Below, piece by piece: positions 35,193-43,832 of a stretch of DNA of 64,000 nt (positions within the stretch are counted from its first letter, which is position 1; the number at the start of each line of letters is the position of its first letter). The notes under the pieces are model-generated. The model had not been told where the DNA came from, made no database searches, and saw only the letters and a program-made list of their open reading frames with translations. The stretch spans positions 1 through 64,000 of the forward strand of contig CAVPQI010000003.1 in the NCBI GenBank assembly GCA_963707515.1, written 5' to 3'. The stretch is from Sva-07 sp963707515 (GTDB taxonomy: Bacteria; Actinomycetota; Acidimicrobiia; Acidimicrobiales; Ilumatobacteraceae). Both the position numbers and the translations under genes were made by a program.

Positions 35193-37118
35193 ATGACCTT
35201 GGCCCGACCGATCGAGCCGATCACCGCCAGCGACGACGAGTTGCGCGATGCGCTCGACGTCGCCGACCTCCCTGCGCTGTTGCCGGCGCTGGCCCACATC
35301 ACCGGCGACCTCAGCCTGTTGCGCGAGGACTTGCGGATCGATCCGTCGCTGATGGGCGAGGACCAGGGCGGACTCACACCCGAGCAGCAGGCGGGCATCC
35401 GCGCGCTCGCGCTGGCGACGCTGAAGGCGTTCCGCGACGGCGGCAGCACCGTCGCCGCGGCGCCGACGAACGCCGACGTGCGGTCGATCCTGCAGTACAT
35501 GTCGGGTGGGTCGGAGATCGACGAGTACCTGCCGATGATGCACGAGGAGCTGGCGCTGACCGCCGACCTGCGGGCGCCACGGTGGCACAAGCGCGACGTC
35601 AACCCGGACCGCCCGTTCAACGTCGTCGTCATCGGCGCCGGGATGTCGGGGATCGTCGCCGCCTACCGCCTGTCGGAGGCCGACGTCGCGTACGTCGTGC
35701 TCGACAAGAACCCTGACGTCGGCGGCACCTGGCTGGAGAACACCTATCCCGGCTGCCGGGTCGACATCCCCAACCACTACTACAGCTATTCGTTCGCCCA
35801 GCGCGCCGACTGGCCGCTGTACTACAGCCCGCAGTCAGAGCTGCACGCCTACTTCCGCCAGTGCGTCGACGAGTTCGGCATCCGCCCCAACATCCGCTTC
35901 AACACCGAGGTGTCGTCGGTCGAGTACGACGACGAGTCGGCGATGTGGACGGTGTGCACCGTCGACGCCGACGGCACGGAGGGGACCATCCAGGCGCATG
36001 CCGTGATCAGCGCGGTCGGACAGCTCAACCGGCCGCAGCTCCCGAGCATCGAGGGCCGCGAGTCGTTCGCCGGTCCGGCGTTCCACTCCGCCCGCTGGGA
36101 TCACGACGTCGCCCTGGCGGGCAAGCGCGTGGGAGTGATCGGCACCGGCTGCAGCGCCGCCCAGTTCGCCCCGATCGTCGCCGGCGACGCCGCCCACCTC
36201 GAGATCTTCCAGCGCACCCCGAACTGGCAGTTCCCCGTGCCGCACTACCGACACGAGGTGCCGCACGGGTTCCAGTACCTCTTGCAACACGTGCCGTACT
36301 ACCGCCAGTGGTACCGCTTCTGGTTGTTCTGGAAGTCGGCCGAACTGCTGCGCCCGATGGCCGAGGTCGACCCCGGCTGGCCGGACATGTCGCGGTCGGT
36401 CAGCGAGGGCAACGACCTGCTGCGCCAGATGTTGACGGAGGCGCTGGTGGCGCAGTACGAGGAGCGTCCCGACCTGCTCGACAAGGTCATCCCGCAGTAC
36501 CCGCCTGCAGCCAAGCGGATCATCGTCGACGACGGCTCGTGGGCCGAGACCTTGCAGCGTGACAACGTCACGCTGACGACCGTGGACATCGAGCGGATCG
36601 TGCCCGACGGGGTGGTGACCGTCGACGGTGAGCTGCACGAGCTCGACGTGTTGCTGTACGGCACGGGGTTCCAGCCGTCGCGGTTCCTCACGCCGATGAA
36701 GGTCGTCGGGCGCGGCGGCGTCGATCTCCACGATCGCTGGGACGGTGACGCCCGCGCCTACCTCGGCGTCACGGTGCCCGACTTCCCGAACTTCTACATG
36801 CTCTACGGTCCGAACACGAACATCGTCGTCAACGGGTCGATCATCTGGTTCACCGAGTGCGAGGTGCGCTACGTGATGGACTGCATCAGGCACATCCTCG
36901 AAGGCGAGCACCGGGGGCTCGACGTCCGTGCCGACGTCCACGATCGCTACAACGAGGAGGTCGACGCCGAGAACCTGCGCATGGCGTGGGGCGTGTCGAC
37001 CGTCAACTCCTGGTACAAGAGCGAGAGCGGCCGGGTCGCCCAGAACTGGCCGTTCCCGCTGCTCGAGTACTGGAAGCGCACGAGTCAGGTCGATCCCGAC
37101 GACTACCAGCCCGTCTGA
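35193..37118 (+). CDS. Baeyer-Villiger-type flavin monooxygenase
   Basis: A 641-residue FAD/NADPH monooxygenase with two dinucleotide folds, VVIGAGMSG at about residue 148 and VIGTGCSAAQ at about 315. The class B fingerprint is FAGPAFHSARWD, matching F-x-G-x3-H-x3-W. The first 130 residues are a helical N-terminal extension typical of the long cycloalkanone/steroid-type family. The enzyme would insert oxygen beside a ketone to give an ester or lactone. The start is the ATG at 35193 after GGGGG. A TetR gene lies downstream on the other strand. Confidence 0.9.
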   Translation: MTLARPIEPITASDDELRDALDVADLPALLPALAHITGDLSLLREDLRIDPSLMGEDQGGLTPEQQAGIRALALATLKAFRDGGSTVAAAPTNADVRSILQYMSGGSEIDEYLPMMHEELALTADLRAPRWHKRDVNPDRPFNVVVIGAGMSGIVAAYRLSEADVAYVVLDKNPDVGGTWLENTYPGCRVDIPNHYYSYSFAQRADWPLYYSPQSELHAYFRQCVDEFGIRPNIRFNTEVSSVEYDDESAMWTVCTVDADGTEGTIQAHAVISAVGQLNRPQLPSIEGRESFAGPAFHSARWDHDVALAGKRVGVIGTGCSAAQFAPIVAGDAAHLEIFQRTPNWQFPVPHYRHEVPHGFQYLLQHVPYYRQWYRFWLFWKSAELLRPMAEVDPGWPDMSRSVSEGNDLLRQMLTEALVAQYEERPDLLDKVIPQYPPAAKRIIVDDGSWAETLQRDNVTLTTVDIERIVPDGVVTVDGELHELDVLLYGTGFQPSRFLTPMKVVGRGGVDLHDRWDGDARAYLGVTVPDFPNFYMLYGPNTNIVVNGSIIWFTECEVRYVMDCIRHILEGEHRGLDVRADVHDRYNEEVDAENLRMAWGVSTVNSWYKSESGRVAQNWPFPLLEYWKRTSQVDPDDYQPV

Positions 37119-37155
37119 CGCCGCTGCCTGACGACCTGAGCGGACGGACGTCCCG

Positions 37156-37818
37156 TCAGCGCTGCGCCGGCGGTGTCCGACCGGCGGCCTCGTCCGACAC
37201 GAGCACCTCGATCATGTCGCCGACCCGCTCGATGACGTGGCTGCGGGCGGCACGGACGGAGGACAGCTGGTCCACGTGGCACAGGCCGAGCAGCAACATG
37301 AACAACGCCTGCACCGTCGCTCGGGGATGGGGATCCGTCGCCGGGAGCGAACGGACCATCGTGTCCGCCCACCGCTTGTGCCAACCGGAGAGCAACTCGG
37401 CGAGATGGGCGTGGCGCTGGCCGGCCACGTGGATCTCGGCGAGGATCTGGCGCGGCTCGGACATCGCCGGCTTGAGGTAGGTGGCCGCGAGGTCGGCAAA
37501 GGCGATCGTGCCGTCGCCGCTCACCACGGCGGCGTCGGCCAACTGTTCGAGGGAACGCAGGGCGACGGCGTAGAGCAGGTCGTCGCGGCTGTCGAAGTGG
37601 TTGTAGATCGCCGTCGGGTGCACGTCGGCACGGGCGGCGATGCGCGCCAACGTGCAACCGTCGAACCCTCGCTCGGCACACACCGATGCGGCAGCCTCGA
37701 TCAGCCGCTGCGCCGTCTCCTGCCCGTCGGCGTTGCGCGGACGGCCTCGCGGGCGGGAGGCCTTGGCCGGTCGAGTCGCCACACCGCCATCTTGCCCCAC
37801 GGCACCGGCAGAACCCAC
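37156..37818 (-). CDS. TetR-family transcriptional regulator
   Basis: A 220-residue regulator with an Arg/Pro-rich N-terminus (SRPRGRPRN) and helix-turn-helix LARIAARADVHPTAIYNHFDSRDD. The GTG at 37818 is used as start. A GTG 36 bases downstream, before ATRPAKA, is equally possible. It is divergent from a tandem SnoaL gene and convergent with the monooxygenase, so it probably controls this catabolic block. Confidence 0.86.
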   Translation of the reverse strand: MGSAGAVGQDGGVATRPAKASRPRGRPRNADGQETAQRLIEAAASVCAERGFDGCTLARIAARADVHPTAIYNHFDSRDDLLYAVALRSLEQLADAAVVSGDGTIAFADLAATYLKPAMSEPRQILAEIHVAGQRHAHLAELLSGWHKRWADTMVRSLPATDPHPRATVQALFMLLLGLCHVDQLSSVRAARSHVIERVGDMIEVLVSDEAAGRTPPAQR

Positions 37819-37826
37819 GGCTCAAA

Positions 37827-37840
37827 CTCAGATAAATGAG
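37827..37840. promoter_or_regulatory. CTCA-N6-TGAG inverted repeat between TetR and SnoaL genes
   Basis: A short palindrome in an unusually A+T-rich 66-base divergent gap, 9 bases from the TetR start and 45 bases from the plus-strand start. A TATT-rich stretch (37850-37855) follows and could be a -10 element. It is a candidate TetR operator. Confidence 0.4.
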
Positions 37841-37884
37841 CGCCTGTTGATATTGTCGAAGCGAACCGATCGCCGGAGGAACCC

Positions 37885-38694
37885 ATGCACCCATTCGTGG
37901 CGCTGATGCGGAAGTACTGCATCGACTACACCAATTCGCACGACCAGTCGATCTACGACGAGATCATGCGACCGGATTACGTGGTGCACAGCTTCGGGCG
38001 TGACCTGCAACTGACGAGCCACTACGCACGCGGCGTCGAGGCACTCTTCCAACGGGCCCCCGGTCTCGGCCTCGTCGTCCACGGCTTCGTCCTCAACGGC
38101 GACCGACTGGCGATGCACTTCAGCGAGCACGCCTCGCTGCCCGCCGGTGACGGCCGGGCACTCACCTGTTGGCGGGGCATCGGGCTCTACTCGTGGGACG
38201 GGGAGCGGCTGGTCGAGAACTGGGTCGAGCAGGACTACCAGGCGCTCAAGCGACAGGTCCGCACGGGCATCCCCGACTCGCTCATGTCGCCGCACATCGA
38301 CCCGTGGGTCGCCACCGACGTCGTGCCTGCCGACGATGCGGCCGTCGCCGTCGTCCGCGCCTGGCTGGCCGCCGGTGACCTCGGCGCGGCCGACGAGGTC
38401 GACATCGACGACATGCGCCAGGGGATCGCCTACGACGCGGTGCTCGACGTCACCGACGTGGTCGTCGACGACATCTTCTCCGCCGGGCCGACCGTGCCGT
38501 TCCACGTGACGCTGCACGGCGCCTACCGCGGCGGGCTCGGCGACGAGTACGACGAGCACATCGGTGCGGCGACGGCGATGGGCGTGTCGGGCATCGCCCA
38601 TCTCGACGGCGAGCGCATCCGCCGCGTCGAGGCGGTCACCTGCCGCGTCCAGGCGCTCGGCGGGTTGACCGGCAGGTTGGACGTCGGGTTCTGA
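37885..38694 (+). CDS. tandem SnoaL/NTF2-fold protein
   Basis: A 269-residue protein built from two SnoaL-like modules. The first is about residues 1-130 (DYVVHSFGRDLQL, LVVHGFVLNGDRLAMHFSEH). The second is about 145-265 (ADEVDIDDMRQG, PFHVTLHGAYRGG). Single-module members act on small hydrophobic substrates; the double form may be a pseudo-dimer. GGAGGA precedes the ATG at 37885. It lies convergent with the SDR/P450 operon. Confidence 0.78.
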   Translation: MHPFVALMRKYCIDYTNSHDQSIYDEIMRPDYVVHSFGRDLQLTSHYARGVEALFQRAPGLGLVVHGFVLNGDRLAMHFSEHASLPAGDGRALTCWRGIGLYSWDGERLVENWVEQDYQALKRQVRTGIPDSLMSPHIDPWVATDVVPADDAAVAVVRAWLAAGDLGAADEVDIDDMRQGIAYDAVLDVTDVVVDDIFSAGPTVPFHVTLHGAYRGGLGDEYDEHIGAATAMGVSGIAHLDGERIRRVEAVTCRVQALGGLTGRLDVGF

Positions 38695-38743
38695 CCCGGC
38701 GCTGACCCTGCCGCCGCCGTGACGCGGCCGCGGCCGCTGTCGG

Positions 38744-39577
38744 TCAGGCGGGGTCGCCGCCCATCACCGTGTTCAACGCTGCCGTGTAGTGGACGCCGAT
38801 CAGCTCGGTCAGGTCCGGCCCGCGGCGCAGCGAGTGTCCACCGTCGACCGACAGGCACTGGCCGGTGATCCAGGTCGCGTCCGGCCCGGCGAAGAAGAGC
38901 ACCGCCTCGGCGATGTCGTCGGTGGTGCCGAGCCGGCGCAGCGGCATCTGGGCGAGGTAGTCGTCGCGGGTCGGCTCGTGGGCGGCGAGCGGCGCCGAGG
39001 CATCGCTGGGCACGAGGCCCGGGCGGACGGCGTTGACACGGACGCCCCACGGCCCGAGCTCGTCGGCGGCGTTGCGGACGAGCATCTCGAGTCCCGCCTT
39101 GGCCGCGCTGTAGGGCGCCATGTTGCGGTGCGTGAGGCACCCGGCGATCGACGAGATGGCGACGATCGCGCCGCCGCCGGCGCGGGCGATCACCGGCGCC
39201 GCGTGCTTGATGGTCAGGAACGTGCCGACGACGTTGAGCTGCAGATCCTGCTCGAACGCCGCCGCGTCGACGAGCGGCAGGGGGCCGACGGCGCCGGTGC
39301 CGCCGGCGTTGGCGACCACGGCGTGGAGGACACCGTCGTCGCCGGCGGCGAACTCGACGGCGCGTCGGACGGCGTCTTCGTCGCCGATGTCGGCGACCAC
39401 GTACTGGCACGACGGCCCGACCGCCGCGGCGGCCTCGGCGAGCCTCGACTCGGTGCGTCCGCAGATCGTCACCGTGGCACCCTCGGCGGCGAACGCCGTG
39501 GCGCAGCCGAGGCCGATGCCGGAACCTCCTCCCGTCACGAGGACGCGGTGGTCGGCGAAACGTTGGCGGTCGGTCAT
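38744..39577 (-). CDS. short-chain dehydrogenase/reductase
   Basis: A 277-residue NAD(P)-dependent SDR with TGGGSGIG cofactor motif, NAGG, catalytic Ser in AISSIAG and Tyr-x3-Lys in YSAAKAG, and a C-terminal ITGQCLSVDGGHS. It oxidises or reduces secondary alcohols or ketones. It is the last gene of the minus-strand operon acyl-CoA ligase, Rieske oxygenase, P450, SDR. Oxidation of a hydroxyl introduced by the P450 would fit. Confidence 0.9.
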   Translation of the reverse strand: MTDRQRFADHRVLVTGGGSGIGLGCATAFAAEGATVTICGRTESRLAEAAAAVGPSCQYVVADIGDEDAVRRAVEFAAGDDGVLHAVVANAGGTGAVGPLPLVDAAAFEQDLQLNVVGTFLTIKHAAPVIARAGGGAIVAISSIAGCLTHRNMAPYSAAKAGLEMLVRNAADELGPWGVRVNAVRPGLVPSDASAPLAAHEPTRDDYLAQMPLRRLGTTDDIAEAVLFFAGPDATWITGQCLSVDGGHSLRRGPDLTELIGVHYTAALNTVMGGDPA

Positions 39578-39620
39578 GTCGGTCTCCGTTGGGGTTCGAG
39601 GTGAGGGGACGGCATCGTCG

Positions 39621-40811
39621 TCAGCGTCGGGCGGTGACGCCCAGGTCGAAGTGCTCGACGGCCTTGACGAACACGTTGGCTTCGTAGCGCGGCTCGCCGG
39701 CCGGGCGCAGATCGGTGAAGCGGCGCGTCATCTCCTCGAGCGCGACACGCAGCTGCAGGCGTGCGACGTGCGCCCCGAGGCACAGGTGCGGGCCGAACCC
39801 GAAGGCCACGTGATGATTCGGTGTGCGGGTGAGGTCGATCTCGAACGGATCGGCGAACCAGTCCTCGTCGCGGTTCGCCGACGGGTAGACGAGCGCCACA
39901 CGGTCACCCGGAGCCATCGCCACACCGCCGATCTCGACCGGTGAGGCGACCGTGCGGAACATGTTGTTCAACGGCGTCACCCAGCGCAGCAGCTCTTCGA
40001 CCGCGGTCGGGATCAGGCCAGGGTCGGCGGCCAGCAGTTCCCACAAGTCGTTGCGTTCGCTGAACAGGATCAGCGATCGGGCGAGCGTCGTGCGCGTCGT
40101 CTCGGCGCCGCCGGGGATGACCAGGCCGAGCTCGGAGTTGATGTCGCGCAACGACATCGGACAGCCGTCGAGGGTGGCGTTGGCCCACCGGCAGAGCACG
40201 TCGTCGGGTGCGTCCACGGCACCGCGGCGGGCCTCGATCGACGGCGCGGTGAGCGCGGCGATCTCCTGGGTGGCGCGCACGGCGTCCGACATCAGACCGA
40301 CGTCGCGGTGCAGCGAGTCGACACGCATCAAGCGCTCCGACCACGACCGCAGGTCGCGCCAGTTGGCGCGCGGCCATCCGAGCAGCTGGCAGGTCACCTC
40401 GGCAGGCAGTCGGGCGGCGATCGTGTCGACGACTTCGAACGACGGCAATCCGTCGACCATCGCCAGCGCCTCGGTGACGACCGTGCGAACGACCGGTTCC
40501 AGGTCGGCCACCGCCCGGCGGGTGAACATGTCCGAGATCAGCGCCCGCTGGGCGTGGTGCCCTGGGTCGTCCTGGGAGATCATCGACGTCTCGTCGGGGA
40601 ACCACACCGAGCGGTAGCCCCGGCTGGAGACGAACTCCGTCGCCCGGCGCTCGATCTCGCGGACGTGCTCCATGCGGGTGATGCACCAGATGTCGTTGCG
40701 GTCGCGGAAGATCGGTTCGTTGGCGCGCATCCACGTGTAGGCCGGGTGTGGATCGCCGACGTGGAAGTGCGGGTCGAGGAGGTCGACGTCGGGGCGGTCG
40801 AGAACAGTCAT
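39621..40811 (-). CDS. cytochrome P450
   Basis: A 396-residue soluble bacterial P450. The I-helix has GGAETTRT, the K-helix EELLR, and the heme-ligand loop FGFGPHLCLGAHVARLQ with the ligand Cys at about residue 344. The length and sequence resemble actinobacterial CYP families that hydroxylate steroid side chains or terpenoids, but the CYP family cannot be assigned by eye. It needs ferredoxin and reductase partners, which are not seen here. It lies between the Rieske and SDR genes. Confidence 0.9.
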   Translation of the reverse strand: MTVLDRPDVDLLDPHFHVGDPHPAYTWMRANEPIFRDRNDIWCITRMEHVREIERRATEFVSSRGYRSVWFPDETSMISQDDPGHHAQRALISDMFTRRAVADLEPVVRTVVTEALAMVDGLPSFEVVDTIAARLPAEVTCQLLGWPRANWRDLRSWSERLMRVDSLHRDVGLMSDAVRATQEIAALTAPSIEARRGAVDAPDDVLCRWANATLDGCPMSLRDINSELGLVIPGGAETTRTTLARSLILFSERNDLWELLAADPGLIPTAVEELLRWVTPLNNMFRTVASPVEIGGVAMAPGDRVALVYPSANRDEDWFADPFEIDLTRTPNHHVAFGFGPHLCLGAHVARLQLRVALEEMTRRFTDLRPAGEPRYEANVFVKAVEHFDLGVTARR

Positions 40812-40824
40812 CAGCGGATCGCGC

Positions 40825-42059
40825 TCAGGCTTCGACGAACGGACCGAGCACCGGGGTGACGCGCAGCCGCTCGTCGATCCGCTCCGGACCGATGGCGTGG
40901 TCGATCGCCTCGTGGACGTGGTAGATCCGCCGCTCCTGGTAGTTGAGGTTGACCTGTTCGAGCGTGCCGGCGTCGATCGAGCGCTGCATCCCCGGCAGCA
41001 CGCTGAGGTCCTCGAAGAGGACGGTCTGGTTGAAGCCGATGAACAGTTCGTTGGCGGCGCGGCCCTCGTCGGTCTCCGGCGACAGCGACGAGCACCAGTG
41101 GACGTGGTAGCGTCGAGCCGCCCGACGGGAGTGGCCAGTTGGTGATCAGGAACACGAAGCCCTTGCCGACGAACACGATGCTCAGGTTGGGGAACACGTG
41201 ATACGAGAACGTGCCGGAGTCGGGGAGATCGCCGACGTGCTCGAAGATCGGCGGGAAGGGCATCTTGCCGGTCAGCTGGGCGCCGTCGCGGACCGTGATC
41301 AACATCCGCGAGTGACCGTTGCGCAGCAACTGGATGCCGGTCTGCGCCTGGTCGAGCACCTTGCCGGCGCTGTCGCGGTGGACCGTGTTGACGTGGTAGG
41401 TCTCGATGTTGGCGTCGACGGGCAGCTTCCAGTTCACGTCGACGTCGCGTTTGGTGACGCCGGCGAGGAAGAGCCGGCCGTCGAGCTCGCTCATCTCGCT
41501 GAGATCGCGCGGCCACGGTGTCGAGGTAGTCGATCAACGGCGGCGCCGTGTCGTCCAGGTTGACGAACACCAGTGGGCCCCACGTCTCGCAACGGATCGA
41601 GGTCAGGGCGACGCAGTCGGGGTCGATCTCGCGGAAGTTCTCGGCGTCGGGATAGCCGACGAGACGGCCGTCGAGGTCGTAGACCCAGCTGTGGTACGGG
41701 CACGTCATGCGCCGCCCGGTGTTGCCCTCGGGCTCGACGAGCAGCGCCGCCCCGCGGTGCTTGCAGGTGTTGGCGTGGGCGCGGATCTCTCCGTCGCGGC
41801 CACGGACGACGATCAACGGCTTGGCGAGGTGTTCCACCAGCACGTAGTCGCCGGGGTCGCGGACCTGATCGGCGTGGGCGACGTACAGCCACGACCGTCC
41901 GAACACGAAGTCGCGCTCGAGCGTCGCGAACTCGGTGGCGCTGTACCGCTGCGCGGGCACCGGCGGCAGGTCGGGGAAGGCGGCGGGGTACTCGTCGCGC
42001 TGGCGTTCGCCGGCGGCGCGGGCCTTGATCTCGTCGATCTGGGTCGTGCTCAGCGTCAT
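40825..42059 (-). pseudogene. ring-hydroxylating Rieske oxygenase alpha subunit, two frameshifts
   Basis: Repaired, this gives about 411 residues. The Rieske domain is intact: CKHRGAALL with CxH, and CPYHSW. The catalytic part includes NWKLPVDANIETYHVNTVH, which carries the iron-site Asn/Asp/His pattern, and ends YHVHEAIDHAIGPERIDE. The frame changes near 41505 (GCCGCGCGATC) and near 41118 (GGCTCGACGC). Both lie where a single base restores the family sequence, so errors or very recent mutations are equally possible. It starts at 42059 and lies 14 bases before the P450 gene in the operon. Confidence 0.82.
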
Positions 42060-42076
42060 TGCGGTCCTCCGTGTCG

Positions 42077-43690
42077 TCAGTGGATGTTGGCAGCTGCGAC
42101 GTCCGCCGCCCAGCGCAGGTCGGGCTTGCCCTGGGCGGTGTACACGATCGCCTCGACGACCACCAGCTGGCGAGGCGCCTTGTAGCCGGCGAGGATCGGG
42201 CGCAGGTGGTCGCGCAGCTCGTCGAGGTCGACGGTCGAGCCATCGCGCGTCGCCACGACGGCGGCGACGCACTGGCCGAACCGGTCGTCGGGTACCCCGA
42301 CCACGACGGCATCGCTCACCGCGGGGTGCGATTTCAGGGCGACAGCGACCTCTTCGGGATGCACCTTCTCGCCGCCGGTGTTGATGCACGTCGAACCGCG
42401 GCCGAGGAGTGTCACCGTGCCGTCGGCCTCCAACCGGGCGAGGTCGCCCGGAATCGCCCAGCGCACGCCATCGGCGTCGACCGGGAACGTGGCGCGGGTC
42501 TTGGCGTCGTCCTTCAGGTACCCGAGCGGCACGTGGCCGCGGCGGGCCAGCTTGCCGACCTCACCTGCCGCCACCGGTCGCAGCTCGTCGTCGAGCACGG
42601 CGGTGTCGGCGGTGACCGTGAAGCGCGGCGAGGCCCCTTCGCCGCGTCCGACCATGCGTCCGCTCGATCCGAGCTCGGAGGCGCCGAACCCGTCGACGAC
42701 GGTGGCGTTCGGGAGCAGCTCGGCGAGACGCTGCTTGGTCGATGGTGCCAGCGGCGCGCCGCCGGAGGTGATCATGCGGATCGAGTCCAGCCCGTCGGTG
42801 CCCCGTTCGTCGAGCACGTCGACCATCGGCACCGCCATGCCGTCACCGACCAGCACGAGGAGGAAGGCGCGTTCGGCGGCGGCGATCTCGGCGATCGCCG
42901 CGGCGTCGAAGCGTCGCCCGGTCCACAGCACCACGCCGCGTCCGGTGAGCAGCGGGACCATCGAGTTCCACTGCCCGTTGCCGTGCATCATCGGCGACGT
43001 CACCAGCCACGGTTGCCGTTCGGTGACGAGGCGATCGGCCAGCTCGCCGGGCGTGGCGATCGGCGCGCCGCCCGGATTGCCGCCGGCGAGGGCGGCAAAG
43101 AACAGATCCTCGCCGCGCCACACCACGCCCTTGGGCGCACCGGTGGTACCGCCGGTGTAGAGCACGTAGCGGTCGTCGGCCGACCGCTCGGTCGGGACTC
43201 GCTCCGCCGACTGCGCAGCCAACGCCGCCTCGTAGGCGACGGCGCCGTCGGGAAGCGGCTCGTCGGCGCCGTCGTCGAGCACGACCACGTGGCGCAGTTG
43301 TGGCACATCACCACGGAACTGTTCGAGGAGCGGCAGGAAGCTCCGTTCGACCACGATGGCTGCCGCGTCGCCGTCGGCGATCACGTAGCGCAGCTCGTCG
43401 GCCGTGTAGCGGAAGTTGAGGTTCAGCGGGACGAGCCGAGCCTTGAACGCGCCGAGGAACACCTCGATCCACTCGATGCGGTTCATCGCCAACACGGCGA
43501 CGTGTTCTCCCGGCCGCAGCCCGGCCGCGACGAGATGTGCGGCGACCTGGTTGGCGCGGCCGTCGAGCTCGCCGTACGTCGGCCGTGCGTCGCCGGCGAC
43601 GACCGCCAAGCGGTCGGGGACGGCATCGACGGCGATCTCGAAGAGGTCGGCCAGGTTGAACGTGGGATCGATCGAGGTCGGCGAAATCAT
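42077..43690 (-). CDS. acyl-CoA synthetase (AMP-forming, FadD-like)
   Basis: A 537-residue adenylate-forming ligase with P-loop YTGGTTGAPKGV, FGASELG, and A10-type GKPDLRW carrying the catalytic lysine near the C-terminus. Acid plus ATP and CoA gives acyl-CoA. The best resemblance is to FadD3/FadD19-like actinobacterial ligases of cyclic or steroid-type acids, without certainty. It is the first gene of a four-gene minus-strand operon. A TATATATA run 14-22 bases upstream suggests a nearly leaderless transcript. Confidence 0.88.
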   Translation of the reverse strand: MISPTSIDPTFNLADLFEIAVDAVPDRLAVVAGDARPTYGELDGRANQVAAHLVAAGLRPGEHVAVLAMNRIEWIEVFLGAFKARLVPLNLNFRYTADELRYVIADGDAAAIVVERSFLPLLEQFRGDVPQLRHVVVLDDGADEPLPDGAVAYEAALAAQSAERVPTERSADDRYVLYTGGTTGAPKGVVWRGEDLFFAALAGGNPGGAPIATPGELADRLVTERQPWLVTSPMMHGNGQWNSMVPLLTGRGVVLWTGRRFDAAAIAEIAAAERAFLLVLVGDGMAVPMVDVLDERGTDGLDSIRMITSGGAPLAPSTKQRLAELLPNATVVDGFGASELGSSGRMVGRGEGASPRFTVTADTAVLDDELRPVAAGEVGKLARRGHVPLGYLKDDAKTRATFPVDADGVRWAIPGDLARLEADGTVTLLGRGSTCINTGGEKVHPEEVAVALKSHPAVSDAVVVGVPDDRFGQCVAAVVATRDGSTVDLDELRDHLRPILAGYKAPRQLVVVEAIVYTAQGKPDLRWAADVAAANIH

Positions 43691-43832
43691 AAATCTATGT
43701 GTGTATATATATCGCGCTGCCGGGTGATGTGCGAGTCGGAGCGCGGAGTGGGCACGGCCAGGGGTGATCTGCTATGACATTTGACTTAAGCGAACGATCA
43801 CTTTAGTTTGTTCCGACCGAGGGGGAGGATCG
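43691..43832. promoter_or_regulatory. divergent promoter region with an AAGCGA-N4-TCACTT operator
   Basis: At 43788-43803 there is an imperfect palindrome AAGCGA-ACGA-TCACTT with one mismatched pair. Flanking T and A residues extend the symmetry to about 43786-43805. It lies 28-47 bases upstream of the plus-strand ligase and 96-115 bases upstream of the minus-strand ligase. A TATATATAT stretch (43704-43712) is the likely -10 of the minus operon. The site is a good TetR-type operator candidate. Confidence 0.5.
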
